Assembly (NCBI GenBank): GCA_035293845.1
Contig: DATGMB010000272.1
Coordinates: 1 to 57,820, forward strand
Reading direction: 5' to 3'
Source of the DNA: DATGMB01 sp035293845
GTDB taxonomy: Bacteria; Acidobacteriota; Terriglobia; Bryobacterales; Bryobacteraceae
DNA: 57,820 nt
Shown piece after piece: positions 25,095-32,580 of this stretch. Each line of letters starts with the position of its first letter. Within the stretch, counting starts at the first letter, position 1. The notes under the pieces are model-generated. The model ran no database searches. It worked only from the letters and a program-made list of their open reading frames with translations, and had not been told where the DNA came from. The position numbers and the translations under genes are program-made.

Positions 25095-25409
25095 ATGAAC
25101 GGAACCCGGTTGGACTTATTGAAGGGCTTGCTGGAGCAGAAGCCCGGCGATAGTTTTTTGCGCTACGGCCTGGCGATGGAGTATCGCAACACGGGCGATC
25201 TGGAGGCAGCGGTGCGGGAGTTCCGCGCTCTGCTGGCGGCCGACCCGGATTACCATGCTGCCTATTTCCAGGGCGGCCAGACGCTGGAACGCCTGGGGCG
25301 GCTGGATGAGGCGCGGGAGTTGTACCGCGAGGGCGTGGCGGTGACGTCGCGCAAAGGCGACCAGCACGCGCGCAGCGAGATGCAGGCCGCGCTCGACCTG
25401 CTCGGCTGA
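25095..25409 (+). CDS. Small TPR protein
   Basis: The protein has 104 residues from ATG 25095 (MNGTRLDLLKGLLEQ). Two to three tetratricopeptide helix pairs are visible: FLRYGLAMEYRNTGDLEAAVREFRAL, then HAAYFQGGQTLERLGRLDEARELY. There is no signal peptide. TPR units mediate protein-protein contacts, and the partner is unknown. The gene ends 26 bases before the tRNA-Pro gene. Confidence 0.8.
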   Translation: MNGTRLDLLKGLLEQKPGDSFLRYGLAMEYRNTGDLEAAVREFRALLAADPDYHAAYFQGGQTLERLGRLDEARELYREGVAVTSRKGDQHARSEMQAALDLLG

Positions 25410-25435
25410 CGTGGAACGTGTACAATAGAAACGTT

Positions 25436-25513
25436 CGGGCCGTGGCGCAGCCTGGCTAGCGCGCTTGCTTGGGGTGCAAGAGGTCCCGGGTTCAAATCCC
25501 GGCGGCCCGACCA
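25436..25513 (+). tRNA. tRNA-Pro (anticodon GGG)
   Basis: The gene is a full cloverleaf with acceptor stem CGGGCCG (25436-25442) pairing with CGGCCCG (25503-25509), then discriminator A and encoded CCA. The anticodon arm is CTTGC-TTGGGGT-GCAAG, giving anticodon GGG at the centre of the loop. The T arm is CCGGG-TTCAAAT-CCCGG. Its 3' part is duplicated at 27565, marking it as an integration site. Confidence 0.95.
25467..25513 (+). repeat. Attachment-site core, left copy (inside tRNA-Pro)
   Basis: The 47 bases run from the anticodon loop to the CCA end of the tRNA gene. They match 27565-27611 in 46 of 47 positions. Confidence 0.85.
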
Positions 25514-25906
25514 ATAACTTTAAGAGTTACAGGCCTCGATCAACCCCAACATCCCCTCTGGAGTCCGTTTGGTGGCGTTTTGGCGTCCATTTCGCCTCAC
25601 CTTCTCCCGCCCTTCCACACGGTCATTGTGGTCATTCAACGCGTGATTTTCGGTTTCGCTCAGCACGAAGAAATTTTCGATTCCTATACATGAGCATCAT
25701 GGTTGCAGCCGATTGATTTGGCTCGGATCACAACCTTAGCGGGGTCGTCCGGGAGTTTTCGCAGCGGGCGCCGCAAGGTGCTCGAGGCTCTCGTGCTTCT
25801 CCCGCCACATCCAGGAGTGATGGCAAGCGACGGTTTCTCCTTGAGCATTCCCGACGACTCGCGGAAGTAAGGCATTTGCGAGATCCGCTCTCGTGAGTTG
25901 GACGAT
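25514..25906. other. Left arm of the island, no supported gene
   Basis: Between the tRNA and the first 200-bp repeat I find one 19-bp motif copy (25571-25589) and no convincing reading frame. Short open frames on both strands lack ribosome-binding sites and recognisable domains. Confidence 0.5.
25571..25589 (+). repeat. 19-bp motif array, copy 1 (further copies at 25983, 26012, 27455, 27484)
   Basis: GGTGGCGTTTTGGCGTCCA occurs exactly at 25571-25589, 26012-26030 and 27484-27502. Variants occur at 25983-26001 (one change) and 27455-27473 (three changes). Within each 200-bp repeat the two copies start exactly 29 bases apart. The regular spacing near attachment cores resembles arm-type binding sites of tyrosine integrases, which is an inference. 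Confidence 0.65.
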
Positions 25907-26106
25907 CGTGCTGCGCGGAATCATAAGGCGGGGAACAACCGCGCGTGCGCGAGAGGGGGCCCGTTCCTCTGGTGGCGGGTTTGGTGGCGTTTTGGAGTCC
26001 ATATCCCGCCTGGTGGCGTTTTGGCGTCCAAATTCATCGCGCCTAACTCTTGTGTTTTCCGTTCCGCGATACTCGCAAGTTATTGATAAATTTTGCTTGG
26101 GGTGCA
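25907..26106 (+). repeat. 200-bp imperfect direct repeat, left copy
   Basis: It aligns over its full length with 27377-27576. Shared landmarks are CGTGCTGC(G/A)CGGAATCA at the start, CAACCGCGC, the paired 19-bp motifs, GTCCAAATTCA and AAGTTATTGAT, ending in the attachment-core start GCTTGGGGTGCA at 26095-26106. After that the core is lost. Confidence 0.75.
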
Positions 26107-26154
26107 GGTCGGCTGCGATTGACAAGCTATTGATCCCAAAAGGATTATGGTGCG

Positions 26155-26197
26155 ACCTCTTGCTCCTTGATGTCGCCATGGACCAGGAGCAAGAGGT
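26155..26197. repeat. 13-bp perfect inverted repeat upstream of the toxin-antitoxin operon
   Basis: ACCTCTTGCTCCT at 26155-26167 is exactly complementary to AGGAGCAAGAGGT at 26185-26197, with a 17-base spacer. There is no T run, so it is not a standard terminator. It may be an element end, a recombination site or a protein-binding site. Confidence 0.65.
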
Positions 26198-26238
26198 TTG
26201 CCGTCGAGCCCTTGCTCGTTTCGTATAACTCGTTTGTG

Positions 26239-26267
26239 TTGCGTTTATTTCGTATGTGCTCTATACT
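26239..26267 (+). promoter_or_regulatory. Sigma-70-type promoter of the HTH/PIN operon with repeated TTTCGTAT boxes
   Basis: TTGCGT (26239-26244) and TATACT (26262-26267) are separated by 17 bases, ending 19 bases before ATG 26287; GGAGG lies eight bases before the ATG. TTTCGTAT and ACTCGTTT each occur twice around the promoter, as expected for operators of an autoregulated antitoxin. The binding role is inferred. Confidence 0.6.
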
Positions 26268-26286
26268 CGTTTTGGAGGTCAGATCC

Positions 26287-26742
26287 ATGCTTAACGAACC
26301 AGTCACCCTACCGGAGTCCGATGAGGGCCAGATTCGAGAGCTGAATCGGATGCTGCAACTCGGTACACCGGCTTTGGTTGGAGCCGATGGTGAGCGACTG
26401 GAACTGCCTGAAGCCGTTTTCCGTTTGCTCAAGGACATCGTACGCAACATGCAATTGGGCAGGGCCATCGTACTGATTTCCGAGAATCAGCAGCTGACTA
26501 CCCAACGTGCCGCGGACCTCCTGGGTGTTTCCCGGCCTCACTTGGTTAAGCTCCTGGAGACGGGAGAATTGCCGTACCACAAGGTCGGGAGCCACCGGCG
26601 CATCTACCTGAAGGACCTGCTTGCCTATCAGCGGCGACGAGATGTGGAGCGCAAAGCAGCACTCGATCGGATCGCCAGGGAGGCGTTCGAATCCGGTCTA
26701 TATGATCGGACCGGGATACCCGAAGGTGGCGAAGACGAATGA
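26287..26742 (+). CDS. Excisionase-type HTH antitoxin
   Basis: The 151-residue protein has a MerR/excisionase-like helix-turn-helix at about 87-125: TTQRAADLLGVSRPHLVKLLETGELPYHKVGSHRRI. A variable N-terminal region comes before it and a charged helical tail after it (residues 126-151), as in antitoxins that bind PIN toxins with their C-terminus. It overlaps the PIN gene by four bases (ATGA), is preceded by GGAGG and has its own promoter. It probably binds DNA to repress the operon and neutralises the toxin. It lies in the tRNA-Pro island, and its codon use looks less GC-biased than that of flanking genes. Confidence 0.82.
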   Translation: MLNEPVTLPESDEGQIRELNRMLQLGTPALVGADGERLELPEAVFRLLKDIVRNMQLGRAIVLISENQQLTTQRAADLLGVSRPHLVKLLETGELPYHKVGSHRRIYLKDLLAYQRRRDVERKAALDRIAREAFESGLYDRTGIPEGGEDE

Positions 26743-27326
26743 GAGCTGATTACAGCGTCCTGCTGGACGCTTGTGTGCTCATCCCGATGCCGCTGGCCGA
26801 TACGCTTCTGCGTATGGCCGAGGCCCCGCGCCTGTATCTGCCGAAATGGTCGGACACGATCATGCAGGAAGTGACGCGCAATCTGATCGGGAAATTCAAC
26901 GCCGAGCCGGCCAAAGCGCAGCGCCGCGAAGAAGAGATCCGGCGACATTTCCCAGAAGCCTGGGTCGAAGGTTTCGAGCCGCTCATTGATGCGATGACGA
27001 ACGACCCGGAGGATCGTCATGTGCTTGCAGCCGCGGTCCGCTCGCACTCGGCGCTCATCGTTACGTACAACAGACGCGACTTCCCGAAGAGCTCCGTCGA
27101 GCAGTTCGATATCGAGGTGCAAGGCCCGTCGACATTCCTGCGCGGACTCTATGACCTTGACCCCGGCCTGACCGTTCACAAGCTGCACGAACAGGCGAAG
27201 GCAATCGGAATCGCGATCGAGCGGCTGCTTCTGAGCTTATTGAAGAACGCGCCTGGCTTCGTCCAGTACTTCTGCGAAGAACAAGGCATCAGCTTGCCGA
27301 CTGAGCAGGCGACCTCATCGCAGTGA
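26739..27326 (+). CDS. PIN-domain ribonuclease toxin
   Basis: The 195-residue protein has the four acidic PIN residues in order: D10 in VLLDACVLIP, E44 in IMQEVTRNL, D92 in NDPEDRHVLAAA and D114 in TYNRRDFP. PIN toxins are Mg-dependent endoribonucleases that cut tRNA or rRNA. At 195 residues it is longer than VapC (about 130), with an extra C-terminal helical region from about 130, so it belongs to the larger PIN group paired with excisionase-type antitoxins. It is translationally coupled to the antitoxin. Confidence 0.82.
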   Translation: MRADYSVLLDACVLIPMPLADTLLRMAEAPRLYLPKWSDTIMQEVTRNLIGKFNAEPAKAQRREEEIRRHFPEAWVEGFEPLIDAMTNDPEDRHVLAAAVRSHSALIVTYNRRDFPKSSVEQFDIEVQGPSTFLRGLYDLDPGLTVHKLHEQAKAIGIAIERLLLSLLKNAPGFVQYFCEEQGISLPTEQATSSQ

Positions 27327-27376
27327 CGCCACAAACTGCCACATCATCATCATGTATAGGAGGGGTAATTTGTCTT

Positions 27377-27576
27377 CGTGCTGCACGGAATCACAAAAGG
27401 CGAAAACAACCGCGCCTGTGCGCGAGGACAGGACGATCATAGGCGACGGTTTTTGGTGGAGGTTTGGAGTCCATATCGCGTTTGGTGGCGTTTTGGCGTC
27501 CAAATTCACCGTGCGTATCTCTTCTGTTTTCAGTACACGATGCCCGTAAGTTATTGATCATTTCGCTTGGGGTGCA
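27377..27576 (+). repeat. 200-bp imperfect direct repeat, right copy
   Basis: This is the partner of 25907-26106 with the same total length, and here it runs into a complete 47-bp core. The copies are clearly diverged, so the duplication is old or comes from two related elements. Confidence 0.75.
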
Positions 27577-27611
27577 AGAGGTCCGGGGTTCAAATCCCGG
27601 CGGCCCGACCA
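27565..27611 (+). repeat. Attachment-site core, right copy
   Basis: This is a copy of the tRNA-Pro 3' end. The one mismatch, G at 27585 where the tRNA has C (25487), breaks a T-stem pair. That fits a copy no longer under selection as a tRNA. There is no tRNA 5' half beside it, so it is not a second tRNA gene. Confidence 0.85.
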
Positions 27612-27998
27612 GCCAAATCCTTCATCAACAGCAAATCCGCATCGGCTTTCTTCAGCGTGGCCGTCCAAGGCCTGCGCAGGTTGGTCATGTGCGGCTTCTG
27701 AGCCGCCGGGTGCCCGATAAGGTTGCCCCGCATTCCTAAAGTTGCGGTTGGGCGCGGGATTGAGGTGGACGCCATTTAACCGCCGGGCTAACCGTTAATA
27801 GTGGAGCAGCCCGCGGTGCACCTCTCGCACCGCAAGTAAAACATTCGTTTGCGGTTAATTCGGGGAAACCGTGCCGAACCTAGCTCCGGGCGGCTCGTCG
27901 TGCTAGCTTTGGTCCATCGGGCGGCAACGCGTGTTTCCAGTCTGACTGGGAGGTCTCGTTTTCCGTTGAGTTGCCGCACCCCCGACGTACTGAGTCCT
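27612..27998. other. Intergenic region upstream of the DUF1592 operon
   Basis: This stretch after the island has no supported gene. It contains GGGCTAACCGTTAA at 27785-27798, which recurs upstream of the GH-operon receptor at 40602-40615. The site sits in a longer imperfect hairpin (CCGGGCT...AGCCCG). It presumably carries the promoter for the gene at 27999, though I cannot pick a clear -35/-10 pair. Confidence 0.4.
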
Positions 27999-30722
27999 AT
28001 GGCGCACAAGCTGATTCTCCCGCCGCCCATCCTACTTGCGGCTCTGTTCGGCGCGAACTGCCTGGCTGCTACCTCGCCCTTTCCCGGCGCCAGCGCCTTC
28101 ATTCAGAAGAACTGCGCGCCGTGCCATGGCTCCGCGGCCCCCGCCGCCCGGCTCGACCTCACCAAGCTCAGCTACGAACCCTCCAACCCGGATAACTTCG
28201 CCACTTGGGTGAAAATCCATGACCGGGTTTCCGCGGGTGAGATGCCGCCGCGTCCGATGCCACGGCCGCCCGCCGAAGCGGTCGCACAGTTTGTGAAGGC
28301 TCTGAGTGCCGCGCTCACCGCATATGAACAGAGCGTTAACGCCGAACGGGGCCGCGCTGGACTCCGCCGTCTCAACGCTTACGAATATGAAAATGCCGTG
28401 CGCGATCTCCTCGACGTGCCGTGGGTCCAGATCAAATCCAAACTGCCGCAGGACGGCGAGGCCTGGCGCTTCAACAAGGCCGGGACGGCGCTCGATGTGT
28501 CTCACGTTCAGCTCGCCCGTTATATGAGTTCCGTAGATTACGCTCTGCGCGAAGCCATGGCCGCCAAGCTCGTCCAGCAGCCTTCGGCCACGACGCGCAT
28601 CTACGCACGGCAGGAGCCGACGCTCCGCAATTTCCGGCCGCGCGAGGGCAATACACGCACGGACCGGCTGAACTTCCCGGTCCTCGATTCGCACGCGCAG
28701 CCGGATGTCCGGGCCGGCCGCAGCCCCATTTCTAGCCCTGAAACCAAGGAGCGCGAGGCTATTGGCCGCGTTTCGAGCATTTTTTCGGATGCCGGCGGGT
28801 TTAGCTGGAGCAGTTACCGGATCCCCGCCGCGGGCCGTTACCGGATCCGGGTCAAAGGCTACACGATTTGGGTGAGCGGCGGCGGCGTGGATCACTGGAA
28901 TTTCGTTGGGTTCGGCCCTGAAAAAGTGGCGTACTTGTACCAGCCCACCTACCACCGGCCCAATCCCGACGAAGTCTGGCCGGGCCGCCGCAACGAGCCG
29001 ATCGGCGTCTATGCGCAAAGTTCAGGCCAATCCCGACCGCTGGCCGCCTTCGATTTCACGCCTGAACCCTCCGTCCACGAAGTGGAAGTCCTCCTGAGCC
29101 CGAACGAGGTAATTCAGACGGACGCCATGCGCCTCTTCCGAACCCGCGTGAACGGCAGCGAGGAAGAGTATGTCAACCCGCTCGCTCAGCCGGACGGTAT
29201 GCCGGGCGTCGCCTTCCAGTGGCTGGAAGTGGAGGGCCCGCTGGACGGCCAGAACGCCGCGGGCGGTTACCACCTGATGTTCGGCGGCCTGCCGCTGCGC
29301 CGTCTCGAGAAGGGCGAAACGGGCGGCGTGACTGTCCAGATCGTGGCGCCGCCGCCGGCGCCTTCCCAGGGCGGCGGCGGCCGCGGCCGTTTTGGGCCGC
29401 GGACACAGGGCGTCGATGTCGAAGTCGTCAGCGATCATCCGCTGGAGGATGCGGAGCGCCTGATTCGCGGCTTTCTCGCGCAAGCCTACCGCCGGCCGGT
29501 CGAAGAAGCGCACGCCAAACGGTTCATCGAGCTGTTTAACCAACAATTCGCACTCGGCCACGGGTTCACGAAATCGCTGCTTTCGACGTACACCGCGATT
29601 CTCTGCTCGCCGGGGTTCCTGTATCTCCAGGAAGCGCCCGGAAGGCTCGACGATTACGCCCTCGCGACTCGCCTCTCGCTGTTCCTGTGGAACTCCCCGC
29701 CGGACGCCGAACTCCGCGCGCTCGCCGGGCAAGGCCGGCTGGGCAGGCCGGATGTCCTCCGGGCGCAAGCTGACCGGCTGCTCGATGACCCCAGGTCCCG
29801 CCGGTTCATCGACGCGTTCACCGACTACTGGCTCGACCTGCGTAAGATCGACGATAGTTCCCCATCCACGACGCTTTACAACGATTACGAACTGGACGAT
29901 CCGCTGAAGCTCGCGGCGGTCGAAGAAACCCGGCTGTTCGTCCAGGAGTTGTTCCAGCGGAATCTTCCGGCGCGCACCGTCGTCGATTCCGATTTCACCT
30001 TCTTGAATGAGCGGCTGGCGAGACACTACGGCATCCCCGGCGTCAGCGGGGTCGCGATGCGCAAGGTCACGCTCCCGAAGGATTCGGTCCGCGGCGGAAT
30101 CCTGACGCAAGCGAGTGTCCTGAAGGTGACTGCCAACGGCACGACGACATCGCCGGTCCTGCGCGGCGTGTGGATCATGGAGCGGATCCTCGGCTTTCAC
30201 ATCACACAGCCGGCCGGCATTCCCGCGATCGAGCCGGATATCCGGGGCGCCGTCACGATCCGCCAGCAGCTCGACCGGCATCGCGCCGACCCAACCTGCG
30301 CATCCTGCCATCGAAAGATCGATCCTCCAGGCTTTGCGCTCGAAAGCTTCGACGTGATGGGCGGCTGGCGGGACCGGTATCGCGCGTTCGCCGAGAACGT
30401 GAAGCCCGAACCCGGTATCGGTTTTTCGGGTCAGCCGTTCGCCTTCCATTACGGTCTGCCGGTGGATTCTGCCGGCTCGCTGGCGGATGGCGAGACTTTC
30501 ACCGGCATTCGAGAATTCAAGCAGCTCCTGCTCGCACACGAAGAACGGACGGTGGCCCGGAATCTCGTGAGCCAGCTCATTACCTATGGCACGGGAGCGC
30601 CGGTAGGTTTTTCGGATCGCAAACAGGTCGAGGAAATCCTGGATAAGACTCGCGGTTCAGGATATGGAGTCCGCGACATCGTGCACGGGATCGTGGAGAG
30701 CGATCTTTTCCGCAACAAGTGA
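27999..30722 (+). CDS. DUF1592-type exported cytochrome-like protein (DUF1587/1592/1588/1585 set)
   Basis: The protein has 907 residues from ATG 27999, which gives a clean Sec signal (ILLAALFGANCLA). An N-terminal heme-binding motif NCAPCHGS (C39/C42/H43) is followed by RLNAYEYENAVRDLLDV (DUF1587), a beta-rich middle with a Gly/Arg-rich insert (SQGGGGRGRFG, near residue 460), the DUF1592 region (TRLSLFLWNSPPDAELRALA), DUF1588 with a second heme motif CASCHRKIDPPGFALESFD, and DUF1585 near the end. This set is typical of Planctomycetes and Acidobacteria, and the function is not established. It is followed directly by its usual partner, a DUF1552 protein. Confidence 0.88.
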   Translation: MAHKLILPPPILLAALFGANCLAATSPFPGASAFIQKNCAPCHGSAAPAARLDLTKLSYEPSNPDNFATWVKIHDRVSAGEMPPRPMPRPPAEAVAQFVKALSAALTAYEQSVNAERGRAGLRRLNAYEYENAVRDLLDVPWVQIKSKLPQDGEAWRFNKAGTALDVSHVQLARYMSSVDYALREAMAAKLVQQPSATTRIYARQEPTLRNFRPREGNTRTDRLNFPVLDSHAQPDVRAGRSPISSPETKEREAIGRVSSIFSDAGGFSWSSYRIPAAGRYRIRVKGYTIWVSGGGVDHWNFVGFGPEKVAYLYQPTYHRPNPDEVWPGRRNEPIGVYAQSSGQSRPLAAFDFTPEPSVHEVEVLLSPNEVIQTDAMRLFRTRVNGSEEEYVNPLAQPDGMPGVAFQWLEVEGPLDGQNAAGGYHLMFGGLPLRRLEKGETGGVTVQIVAPPPAPSQGGGGRGRFGPRTQGVDVEVVSDHPLEDAERLIRGFLAQAYRRPVEEAHAKRFIELFNQQFALGHGFTKSLLSTYTAILCSPGFLYLQEAPGRLDDYALATRLSLFLWNSPPDAELRALAGQGRLGRPDVLRAQADRLLDDPRSRRFIDAFTDYWLDLRKIDDSSPSTTLYNDYELDDPLKLAAVEETRLFVQELFQRNLPARTVVDSDFTFLNERLARHYGIPGVSGVAMRKVTLPKDSVRGGILTQASVLKVTANGTTTSPVLRGVWIMERILGFHITQPAGIPAIEPDIRGAVTIRQQLDRHRADPTCASCHRKIDPPGFALESFDVMGGWRDRYRAFAENVKPEPGIGFSGQPFAFHYGLPVDSAGSLADGETFTGIREFKQLLLAHEERTVARNLVSQLITYGTGAPVGFSDRKQVEEILDKTRGSGYGVRDIVHGIVESDLFRNK

Positions 30723-30736
30723 GAGGGAGAATCACC

Positions 30737-32026
30737 ATGTCGAGTCGCACCATTTCCCGCCGCACGATGCTGCGCGGCGTTGGAGTCAGCCTGGGGCTGC
30801 CGCTGCTGAACGCGATGGTGCCGGCGAGCGCGCGCGCGCATTCCGCCGCCGCGCCCCGGCGCATGTTCGCCATCTGCAACAACCTGGGCCTCCTGCCGGG
30901 TGAGTTTTTCCCCGCCGATGCCGGCGCCGGCTATACGCCCTCGAACTACCTCAAGATCCTGCAGGACTTCCGCAAGGATTTCACGGTCTTCTCCGGCGTC
31001 TCGCACCCCAATGTGGATGGGGGGCACCCCTCCGACATCAGTTTCCTGACCGCAGCTCCGCATCCGGCCAGCAGTTCGTTCCGCAATACCATCTCGCTTG
31101 ACCAATACATCGCCGAACGCATTGGCAATCGAACACGCTTTCCTTCGCTGACCCTGGCCGTCAACACAGCGGCGCGGTCGCTCTCCTGGACCGGTAACGG
31201 CGTCGCCATTCCGCCGGAACAGAGCGCGGCGGGCGTATTCCGGCAGATGTTCATTCAGGGCAGCCCCCAAGAGGTCGAAGCAAAGATCGCGGAGCTCGAT
31301 ACCGGCCGGTCCATCCTGGATGCGGTAGCGGACCAGGTCCGTGACCTCGAACGGAATGTGGGCGCCGCGGACCGGGCGCGTCTCGACCAATACTTCACCA
31401 GCGTCCGCGAACTGGAAAGCCGCTTACAGGAATCGAAAGGCTGGGAGCGAAAACCCAAACCGGTGGTGAAGGAGCCGGAGCCTCAGGATCCAGCCAGCCC
31501 CGCACAGTACATGGCCAAAGTTGCCAACATGTACCGCCTGGTGCGCCTGGCGTTCGAAACCGATTCCACGCGGGCGGTGACCCTGATGCTCGACAGCGTG
31601 AGCACGCCGGTCGTGGAGATCAGAGGGGCGACGATCAGCGACGGCTACCACAACCTCTCGCACCACGGCAAATCGGAGGCGAAGCTCGCGCAACTCCGGA
31701 TCATCGATTCCTGGCACATGCGCCTGCTGGCCGATCTCTTCAAGGGGCTGAAGGGCGTTGAGGAAAACGGGGAAACCCTTTTGGACCGCTCTATGGTCCT
31801 ATACGGCTCGAATCTGGGCGACGCCAATGCCCATTCCACGACGAACATGCCGGTGCTGCTGGCGGGCGGCGGCTTCCGGCACGCCGGACATCTCGCGTTC
31901 GACCGCAACCAGAACTATCCGCTTCCCAACCTGTTCGTGTCGATGCTCCAGCGCATGGGGATCGAAACCGGCAAGTTCGCCTCTTCGACGGGGACGATGA
32001 CCGGTCTCGATGAGAAGAAAGTATGA
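30737..32026 (+). CDS. Tat-exported DUF1552 protein
   Basis: The protein has 429 residues from ATG 30737, preceded by GAGAGGGAG. It begins MSSRTISRRTMLRGVGVSLG, a twin-arginine signal. The body matches DUF1552 (FSGVSHPNVDGGHPSDISFLT, then SVRELESRLQ, then HHGKSEAKLAQLRIID, then LYGSNLGDAN). It is distantly related to the alkaline phosphatase-like/DUF1501 secreted proteins, with no proven activity. It is always found with DUF1592 cytochromes, so the two probably work together in the periplasm. It overlaps the next gene by four bases. Confidence 0.88.
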   Translation: MSSRTISRRTMLRGVGVSLGLPLLNAMVPASARAHSAAAPRRMFAICNNLGLLPGEFFPADAGAGYTPSNYLKILQDFRKDFTVFSGVSHPNVDGGHPSDISFLTAAPHPASSSFRNTISLDQYIAERIGNRTRFPSLTLAVNTAARSLSWTGNGVAIPPEQSAAGVFRQMFIQGSPQEVEAKIAELDTGRSILDAVADQVRDLERNVGAADRARLDQYFTSVRELESRLQESKGWERKPKPVVKEPEPQDPASPAQYMAKVANMYRLVRLAFETDSTRAVTLMLDSVSTPVVEIRGATISDGYHNLSHHGKSEAKLAQLRIIDSWHMRLLADLFKGLKGVEENGETLLDRSMVLYGSNLGDANAHSTTNMPVLLAGGGFRHAGHLAFDRNQNYPLPNLFVSMLQRMGIETGKFASSTGTMTGLDEKKV

Positions 32027-32580
32027 CCCGCGCAGCAGCCAGACGATTGCTACTCTTGTTGGGCGCAGCCGCTTCTACCTGGGCCGCCGAGGTGGTGGTG
32101 GACTTCGAAAGCGCTGTCCCTCTGCTGGCCGATCAGAAGGCCAATCGCGTCCCGCAATGGGAAGAGAAGGGCGTTGTATTCACGCTCGCCCACGAACCGC
32201 AGCACACGAAGGGCAAGGGGATGCTCATGTTCTTCACGCACCTCTCGACCGGCCATAAGGGGATCGTCTGCGCCATGGCTACGGAGCCGATTCCGGTCCG
32301 CGCGACCTTTCCGAAGCCGGTCTCTTCCGTGACCGTTTCGTTTTGGGGATCGACCGGCACTCCGGCTCTCCTCGAAGCCTTCGATGGGGACGGTAAGGTG
32401 GTCGATCGCGCCAGCCTCGATTCGGTTCCGGGCCGCAAAGCGCCGGGCGATCCGGTCCCCATATTCACCATGACGGTGAGAGCGGCCCATATCGCGTACG
32501 TCCAGTTCTCGGGCCCGAGGGAAGGCGAATATCTGGCCGCGGACGAGGTGCGGTTCACTCCGGTCGAGAGCGATCGCTGA
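32023..32580 (+). CDS. Exported beta-sandwich protein, function unknown
   Basis: This 185-residue protein has a Sec signal (LLLLLGAAASTWA) and then all-beta sequence (VVVDFESAVPLL, VTVSFWGSTG, YVQFSGPREGEYLAADEVRF). The final motif resembles the ends of jelly-roll carbohydrate-binding or PEP-CTERM-associated modules (FDGDG and DEVRF). It is third in the DUF1592-DUF1552 operon, coupled by an ATGA overlap, and may be a binding accessory. It meets the convergent cytochrome gene with no spacer. Confidence 0.65.
   Translation: MTRAAARRLLLLLGAAASTWAAEVVVDFESAVPLLADQKANRVPQWEEKGVVFTLAHEPQHTKGKGMLMFFTHLSTGHKGIVCAMATEPIPVRATFPKPVSSVTVSFWGSTGTPALLEAFDGDGKVVDRASLDSVPGRKAPGDPVPIFTMTVRAAHIAYVQFSGPREGEYLAADEVRFTPVESDR

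Larger units (their letters stand above)
25467..27611. mobile_element. Degenerate tRNA-Pro-associated genomic island carrying a toxin-antitoxin pair
   Basis: A 47-bp stretch covering the 3' end of the tRNA-Pro gene recurs 2.1 kb downstream with one mismatch, the usual footprint of a tyrosine-recombinase element that restores the tRNA on insertion. Inside lie a 200-bp imperfect direct repeat, five copies of a 19-bp motif, a third partial core at 26095-26106 and an HTH/PIN gene pair. No integrase or other mobility gene is visible, so this is a remnant or is mobilised in trans. The two repeats ending in core-like sequence suggest at least two successive insertions. Confidence 0.7.

Noticed and set aside
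25736..26179. Minus-strand reading frame of 147 codons in the island
   Set aside because: It runs across the 200-bp repeat and the 19-bp motifs, has no ribosome-binding site and shows no recognisable domain, and the corresponding frame is not kept in the second repeat copy.
27565..27611. A second tRNA-Pro gene
   Set aside because: Only the 3' half is present, a T-stem pair is broken, and there is no acceptor or D arm on the left. It is an attachment-site copy.
25467..27611. CRISPR array in the repeat region
   Set aside because: Only five motif copies in irregular groups, no uniform spacers and no cas genes.
27590..27775. Small minus-strand gene crossing the right attachment core
   Set aside because: It includes the tRNA-derived core, so it cannot be an ancient coding region, and it has no start signal.
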